64,000 nucleotides of DNA from G963667675 sp965249215 (lineage in GTDB: Bacteria > Chloroflexota > Dehalococcoidia > Lucifugimonadales > UBA3495). Below the pieces are notes generated by a model. The model worked only from the letters and a program-made list of their open reading frames with translations. It had not been told where the DNA came from and made no database searches. The translations under genes and the position numbers were made by a program. The stretch spans positions 1,426,001-1,490,000 of the forward strand of contig CBDFLN010000002.1 of NCBI GenBank assembly GCA_965249215.1, written 5' to 3'. Shown piece by piece: positions 59,986 to 64,000 of this stretch; within the stretch, counting starts at the first letter, position 1; every line of letters starts with the position of its first letter.

Positions 59986-60537
59986 CTATGCTCCGGTTAC
60001 CATGATCTCCGAGTTAATGGTGTTTCGCAGGGTTCTCAGTCTTGAAGCTGTGCTGCCATCCAGCAGGCGGTCTCCAATCTGAATCACCACTCCCCCCAAT
60101 ATAGATTCATCAACGTCGGCTGAGACGACCACTTCCTTGCGCACCAAATGGGACACGAACCCGGAGATGCGGCCCAACTCCTCCGGTTCCAGGGCTACTG
60201 CCGACGTAACTTGGACTCGTTGCCGCCCGAGGTGCTGATCCAGCAGATCGACGTAAGCAGCACGCAGGTCGTTTATCGCGTCAACCAATCCCCTGGAGAC
60301 CAGCAGTTTGACCATGTTGCGTATGATTGGTTCTGCCTGCCCCAGCACGGAGTCGACAGCCTTGACCTTGTCGCCGGCGGGCACCCCGGCGTGCTTGAGC
60401 AAGGCCGCGAAGTCCTCGTCGTGAAGGACCCCCTCAACCAACTCCAGTTCTGCGGCCCACTGGTCCAGCCGGTCTCGTTCCAGCGCCAGCTCGAAGACAG
60501 CCTGGGCGTAACGCTTTGCCGACACGTTACCCGCCAT
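59986..60537 (-). CDS. atpH: ATP synthase F1 delta subunit
   Basis: A 183-residue stator subunit. RYAQAVFELALERDRLDQWAAELE at the N-terminus and VSADVDESILGGVVIQIGDRLLDGS (in part) near the end are the OSCP/delta hallmarks. Starts 6 bases after the atpF stop. Confidence 0.95.
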   Translation of the reverse strand: MAGNVSAKRYAQAVFELALERDRLDQWAAELELVEGVLHDEDFAALLKHAGVPAGDKVKAVDSVLGQAEPIIRNMVKLLVSRGLVDAINDLRAAYVDLLDQHLGRQRVQVTSAVALEPEELGRISGFVSHLVRKEVVVSADVDESILGGVVIQIGDRLLDGSTASRLRTLRNTINSEIMVTGA

Positions 60538-60543
60538 TGGCCT

Positions 60544-61119
60544 CTACCCCCTTGGATCCCCGGAGGCCTGTTCCCCCTCCTCCAATACCTGGGTAATGAG
60601 CTCGCGGTGTGCTTGCCGGTCCAACGAGCGGCGTATGACTCGCTCTGCAGCGGTGATGGCCAGGTCTCCGAAGTTGGCACGGACCTCTTGAATGGCCGTA
60701 TCACGCTCTCTTTGGATGTCGGCCCTGGCCCTGGCCACGAACGCCTCCGCTTCCTGCCTGGCTCGGTCCATCTCCTCTCCACGGTAGCGGTCGGCGGCTT
60801 CCCGGGCAGTTTCCATTAGACGCTGGCCTTCTCTGCGGGCCTCGTTCAACTGCTCCTCTATGGCGTCCCGGGAGGAGGCAGCTTCTTCCCGCGCCCGGTC
60901 TGCTGCTTCCAGGCTTTCCTTGATGCGCTCCGAACGCTGGTCCAAGAGACGTAGCAACGGCTTATAGGCGAAAACGCTCAATATGGCTAACAGGATCACG
61001 AAGTTAATCAGGTATGCGACCAGACTGGGGAGGTTGATCCCCAAGTCGGTGATACCCAGGAGAGGGACCCCGCCTGCAAGGTGTGCTAATAAACTCAAGA
61101 AATGACCTCCGAGCTCCAT
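60544..61119 (-). CDS. atpF: ATP synthase F0 subunit b
   Basis: A 191-residue stator subunit with one membrane helix (LPSLVAYLINFVILLAILSVF) and a long charged coiled coil. Alternative start: a TTG at 61098 has a perfect GGAGGT 6 bases upstream and would remove seven residues; the ATG at 61119 has only GGAAG. I keep the longer form but the TTG is well supported. Confidence 0.93.
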   Translation of the reverse strand: MELGGHFLSLLAHLAGGVPLLGITDLGINLPSLVAYLINFVILLAILSVFAYKPLLRLLDQRSERIKESLEAADRAREEAASSRDAIEEQLNEARREGQRLMETAREAADRYRGEEMDRARQEAEAFVARARADIQRERDTAIQEVRANFGDLAITAAERVIRRSLDRQAHRELITQVLEEGEQASGDPRG

Positions 61120-61156
61120 CGCCGGTGCTTCCGATACACCTGCGGCTCTGGAATCG

Positions 61157-61423
61157 TCAGACCACGAACAATAAGATTACCGCGACGATCAGCGAGTAAA
61201 TGCCCAGGGCTTCGGCGAAGGCAATTGCCAAGATCATGTTGGTAGTGATCGCCCCCGTAGCTTCAGGATTGCGGCCTATCGCCCCCATGGCCCCAGACCC
61301 CAGGATTCCGATGCCGATACCAGGGCCGAGCACTCCCAGACCTATAGCGATACCAGCACCGATGAACTTGCCAAGCTCTGCGAATTTCTCTGCACCCGTA
61401 GCCTGTAATAAGACCAGATCCAT
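61157..61423 (-). CDS. atpE: ATP synthase F0 subunit c
   Basis: An 88-residue two-helix ring subunit. The glycine-rich first helix (GAGIAIGLGVLGPGIGIGIL), the loop RNPE (R51-E54), and ion-binding E71 in AIAFAEALGIYSL. Na+-type rings carry a Gln in helix 1 and a Ser/Thr after the Glu; here the positions are Ile and Ala, so a proton-driven ring is likely. Confidence 0.96.
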   Translation of the reverse strand: MDLVLLQATGAEKFAELGKFIGAGIAIGLGVLGPGIGIGILGSGAMGAIGRNPEATGAITTNMILAIAFAEALGIYSLIVAVILLFVV

Positions 61424-61497
61424 GACCGACTATCCTCCTATCAGGTATCTATTCCGACAACTGCGTTGTCTTTCCCATCTCTCAGGGCGGGTAGTAC

Positions 61498-62457
61498 TTA
61501 ATGCTCCTCGTGGCGTACCGCCACTGAGAGGAAGACCACCGTTAGGCTGGCGAAGATGACCGCTTGGATCAACCCCACCAGCAATTCCAAGCCAAACACA
61601 AATTGAGTGGCCACAAAGGGCACCAGGAAGGTAATCATCACCACCAGAATTTCCCCGGCGGTCATGTTGCCAAACAACCGGAACGTGAAACTGACCACCC
61701 TGACAAGCTCACTGACGCCTTCCAGGAACCCGACTAATGCGTTAATCAGTCCTGAGGGCCGACCTCGCAAGAGATCGCCGAACGCGAAGAACTTCTTGAA
61801 ATAGCCCAGCCCATGGGTGCGGAGCCCCCAATACTCCACAAAGGCGAAGGACACGAGGGCCAGGGCCAGGGGCATGTTTAGGTCGGTGCCGGCGGACTTG
61901 AGCAGGTGCGCTTTCAGGTGGCCGTCGTAAATGACACCAACGAACTGATAGAAGGGCAGCAGCGCCATCCAGGCGTTGAACAGCACGAACAAGAAAATGG
62001 TGGCAACTATGGGAAACGCCCGGCGAGCCATTTCCGGCCCCAACACCGTGGAGCAGAACCCCAGCATCCCTTCAAACAGCGCTTCTACAAATCCTTGAAG
62101 CCGACCGGGGACCAATTTGCTTTTCCTCGCCGCCAGAACGAAGAACACCACGATGACGACTGTGGTCAGCCATGCGGAGAGCAGCGTGTTGGTAACAGCA
62201 AACTTAGTGAAGCTGAGAGGGGAGGCATGAGGCTTTTCGCCTTGCTCTAGGGGCTCGGTTAGCCCCAGGTACTCGTTGCGGACCGAAGCGGGAAACACCG
62301 GCTGGGGCGCCAGGTGGATTTCAGGCTTCTCCAGCAGATTGGGAGTGCCGAGTATGGCCGACCCGACGGCGCCGTAAACGAAGCCCACCACCAAGAGGAC
62401 CACCATTCCCAACCCAGAGGCCAGCAGGAATCTCTTTGCCAAGGCGCCCGACGGCAC
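61498..62457 (-). CDS. atpB: ATP synthase F0 subunit a
   Basis: A 319-residue membrane subunit with at least six helices. The essential arginine lies in VSELVRVVSFTFRLFGNMTAGEI (in part); the last helices (LELLVGLIQAVIFASLTVVFL in part) are conserved. GTG start whose G overlaps the atpI TAG stop, implying coupled translation. Confidence 0.95.
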   Translation of the reverse strand: MPSGALAKRFLLASGLGMVVLLVVGFVYGAVGSAILGTPNLLEKPEIHLAPQPVFPASVRNEYLGLTEPLEQGEKPHASPLSFTKFAVTNTLLSAWLTTVVIVVFFVLAARKSKLVPGRLQGFVEALFEGMLGFCSTVLGPEMARRAFPIVATIFLFVLFNAWMALLPFYQFVGVIYDGHLKAHLLKSAGTDLNMPLALALVSFAFVEYWGLRTHGLGYFKKFFAFGDLLRGRPSGLINALVGFLEGVSELVRVVSFTFRLFGNMTAGEILVVMITFLVPFVATQFVFGLELLVGLIQAVIFASLTVVFLSVAVRHEEH

Positions 62458-62729
62458 TAGCGTTTGCTCCCCCTTTCTGAAGGGTCCCGGCGCTTAGCCC
62501 TATCGAGAAGGGGCTGCGCCAGCTTGTATACACCCCAAAAAGCGCACGTGGCGCCTAGGACTGTGCCCAGCAACGTGAACAGGGGCAGTGTCCCCACCAG
62601 CTTATCTAGCCCGAACCCTCCGAGGACGCCCAGGACTATGCAAGCTGCTACGTACCAGCCCAGTCCTGTAAGGCTCAGGGCTAAAGCCCACCAGTTTATG
62701 CCCAATCCAAACCTCGTGAATATTATCAC
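62457..62729 (-). CDS. atpI: ATP synthase assembly protein AtpI/AtpZ-like
   Basis: A 90-residue protein with two helices in the AtpZ/AtpI pattern (GWYVAACIVLGVLGGFGLDKLV, LFTLLGTVLGATCAFWGVYKL, both in part). First gene of the operon. The open frame begins with GTG at 62729, but this GTG lies beside the -10 box of a good promoter; a TTG at 62705 with GAGG upstream is the likelier true start (MGINWWALALSL). Confidence 0.85.
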   Translation of the reverse strand: MIIFTRFGLGINWWALALSLTGLGWYVAACIVLGVLGGFGLDKLVGTLPLFTLLGTVLGATCAFWGVYKLAQPLLDRAKRRDPSERGSKR

Positions 62730-62748
62730 TAAGCATTTGGGAAGTCAA
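62720..62748 (-). promoter_or_regulatory. candidate promoter of the atp operon
   Basis: Minus strand: -35 TTGACT (62743-62748), 17-base spacer, -10 TAATAT (62720-62725). If real, the transcript starts ~10 bases before the TTG at 62705, so the leader is nearly absent. Confidence 0.5.
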
Positions 62749-62788
62749 TTTATGCCTGTGTTACATAGCCTGGCGCCGTACCGCTGAA

Positions 62789-62817
62789 AGGCCCCGGGTT
62801 TGGTTAATCCGGGGCCT
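62789..62817 (-). terminator. terminator hairpin after the bifunctional-nuclease gene
   Basis: 9-bp stem AGGCCCCGG / CCGGGGCCT with an 11-base loop, 30 bases after the stop and before the atp promoter. Little T tract, but the location between two minus-strand units fits. Confidence 0.6.
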
Positions 62818-62847
62818 GAGTCGTACAACAAACAACGCTGTCTGCCG

Positions 62848-63408
62848 CTAGCTCTTGGGGCTTTCTTTACCAAAGTCTTCCAAGTCCAGGGAGCCGATGA
62901 AATCGGTGAAGGCGGACATTCGCCGAAGCTCCTCCTCCTTGACCTCAGCCGGCTTCTCACTGGTTGAATCCTCTTCCTGTTCGGCAACAATGGGTTTTCC
63001 AGTCTCTTTGTCCAACAAAATCCCGGCTTTGTCCAGCACCGCTTCATCTACGTATATGGGTACTTGAGCCCGGACCGCCAAGGCTACGGCATCGCTGGGC
63101 CGACAGTCGATGTCAGTAGTGGAACCGTTGGTTTGAATCGCTATTTTGGCGTAGAAGGTGTCGTTCTGCAGGTCGCTGACAAGAATGTGCTGCACCGAGG
63201 CTCCCAGGGTGTCGATTACAGTACGGAGAAGGTCGTGGGTCAAGGGACGGGGCACGGCCAGGTCCTGCAACTTGACCGCTATGGCATCTGCCTCGGCCGG
63301 CCCTATCCAGATGGGCAGGTACCGGTCTGCATCCTTTTCTTTCAGAAACACAACCCGTTGATAGTTCATTGGGCTGACTCGAATGCTGTGGATGGTCATC
63401 TCTTGCAT
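62848..63408 (-). CDS. bifunctional nuclease family protein (DUF151)
   Basis: A 186-residue protein. The DUF151/BFN domain is clear: RVVFLKEKDADRYLPIWIGPAEADAIAVKLQ (cited in part), RPLTHDLLRTVIDTLGA, DIDCRPSDAVALAVRAQVPIYV (in part). An acidic linker and a short C-terminal helix (RRMSAFTDFIGSLDLEDFG) follow. GGAGG 8 bases before the ATG at 63408 sets the start; the frame extends to 63462 but lacks a site there. Family members are reported as DNases/RNases or as tmRNA-type stress proteins; activity here is inferred. Confidence 0.92.
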   Translation of the reverse strand: MQEMTIHSIRVSPMNYQRVVFLKEKDADRYLPIWIGPAEADAIAVKLQDLAVPRPLTHDLLRTVIDTLGASVQHILVSDLQNDTFYAKIAIQTNGSTTDIDCRPSDAVALAVRAQVPIYVDEAVLDKAGILLDKETGKPIVAEQEEDSTSEKPAEVKEEELRRMSAFTDFIGSLDLEDFGKESPKS

Positions 63409-63445
63409 TCTGACTGCCTCCGTTTGGGTACCGGCGTCTGCCGAA

Positions 63446-63475
63446 ATTGTATGCCTACGCAAATTTCAATGTCAA
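63446..63475 (-). promoter_or_regulatory. near-consensus promoter of the bifunctional-nuclease gene
   Basis: Minus strand: perfect -35 TTGACA (63470-63475), 18-base spacer, -10 TACAAT (63446-63451), 38 bases before the start codon. Confidence 0.75.
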
Positions 63476-64000
63476 CCCGCCTGGCCCTCCACCGAAGCTT
63501 CTCGTCTGCACCTATGGGGATGGACCCGAACCCGGCCAGTGCCCGACCGAATCCGGCCCAACCCGCGCAGGCGTTGTTGGATGGAGCGGAGTGGGATGAA
63601 GTTAGGGATAAGGATGTGCCTGGGACCGAAGGCAGCTTATGCGACGTGGCACCAGGGCGGGAACGCTGGTCAGCGCCCGCGTTCGCCTCGGTATATAGGG
63701 AATGCCACTCGGGGGTCAGTGCTGCGCAGGCAAGGAGTTGGGCTTGGTGGAAATATCGTAAGAGGGCGTCTGGGTCATACGCCTTTGCTAGGGTAGACCC
63801 ATTTCCGGCCGGGAGTACCGGGGCCCGCGTAAAAAAGGGGACTGCTCCAAGCCTTGCGCTATGGTTCAAAATGGGTAGGAGGTAGCAGGGGCCTATTTTG
63901 TTTGCGGCACGTTATGTTTACGTGCCGGCGGCGCGTCTCGCGCAGTTCCGGTAGAAGGCTCTAGATGCTCCGGCGGCTTGCACCCAGCGCTATATGGGTC
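63476..64000. other. gene-free end of window
   Basis: No frame here has a ribosome site, a family motif or a start that makes sense; the open frames on both strands are low-complexity and overlap one another. An adjoining gene may begin just outside the window. I see no RNA or repeat that I can name. Confidence 0.5.

Noticed and set aside
63064..63885. Long plus-strand open frame opposite the bifunctional-nuclease gene
   Set aside because: It runs antisense to a clear gene, has no family motif and is a by-product of GC-rich codon usage.

Overview
The window looks like a chromosomal piece of a Chloroflexota bacterium, probably Dehalococcoidia or SAR202-like. I infer this from gene content (luciferase-like oxidoreductase, type III CoA-transferase, FAH hydrolase, DUF1800/DUF1501/NHL set, low-complexity lipoprotein linkers, Rex beside an F-type ATP synthase), not from a marker-gene tree. 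GC is fairly high. Several genes use GTG or TTG starts behind strong GGAGG sites, and many promoters are clean TTGACA-N17-TATAAT types.

Layout. 0.2-2.5 kb: a small accessory block with a DUF4238 protein, a RipA-like three-helix membrane protein and, converging on it, a ThsB/DUF1863-type TIR protein; this is the best candidate for an undescribed defence module. 1.4-3.9 kb: a repeat-rich stretch holding two broken copies of the start of acsA, REP-like hairpins and one orphan ORF, followed by intact acsA. 6-13.5 kb: a DUF4349-PKD lipoprotein, peroxiredoxin, flavin monooxygenase and a nirA-hemD operon (siroheme reductase plus uroporphyrinogen-III synthase). 13.9-15.0 kb: an intact IS110-family element, apparently inserted in a REP-like hairpin and with room for a bridge RNA. 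15.2-15.5 kb: tRNA-Arg(CCG) and tRNA-Pro(UGG). 15.6-19.7 kb: two tandem dimeric-barrel proteins and an ATP-grasp/alpha-E/transglutaminase operon whose last gene is frameshifted.

19.9-24.2 kb: epoxide hydrolase, HAD phosphatase, VOC protein, FAH-family hydrolase and nitroreductase. 24.2-37.3 kb: a minus-strand oligopeptide-type ABC uptake block (fused DppD-DppF ATPase, DppC with a large insertion, DppB), a double-domain CoA-transferase and three paralogous substrate-binding lipoproteins; the promoters before the first binding protein and before dppB resemble each other, suggesting joint control. 37.5 kb: tRNA-Asp(GUC). 38-44 kb: SDR, DUF1800-DUF1501-NHL cluster and an MFS permease. 44.3-50.3 kb: family 5 uracil-DNA glycosylase, moaD-moaE, radA, clpC and an isolated 5S rRNA. 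50.6-54.6 kb: a membrane Fe-S oxidoreductase, a zinc-ribbon protein, an alpha/beta hydrolase and small conserved proteins. 54.8-62.7 kb: rex converging on a complete ATP synthase operon (atpI-B-E-F-H-A-G-D-C) whose c subunit looks proton-type. 62.8-63.4 kb: a bifunctional-nuclease-family protein with a near-consensus promoter. The last ~0.5 kb has no gene I can support.

Together the genes suggest a respiring heterotroph that imports peptides or similar solutes, activates acids as CoA thioesters, reduces sulfite or nitrite by an assimilatory route and senses NADH/NAD+ through Rex.
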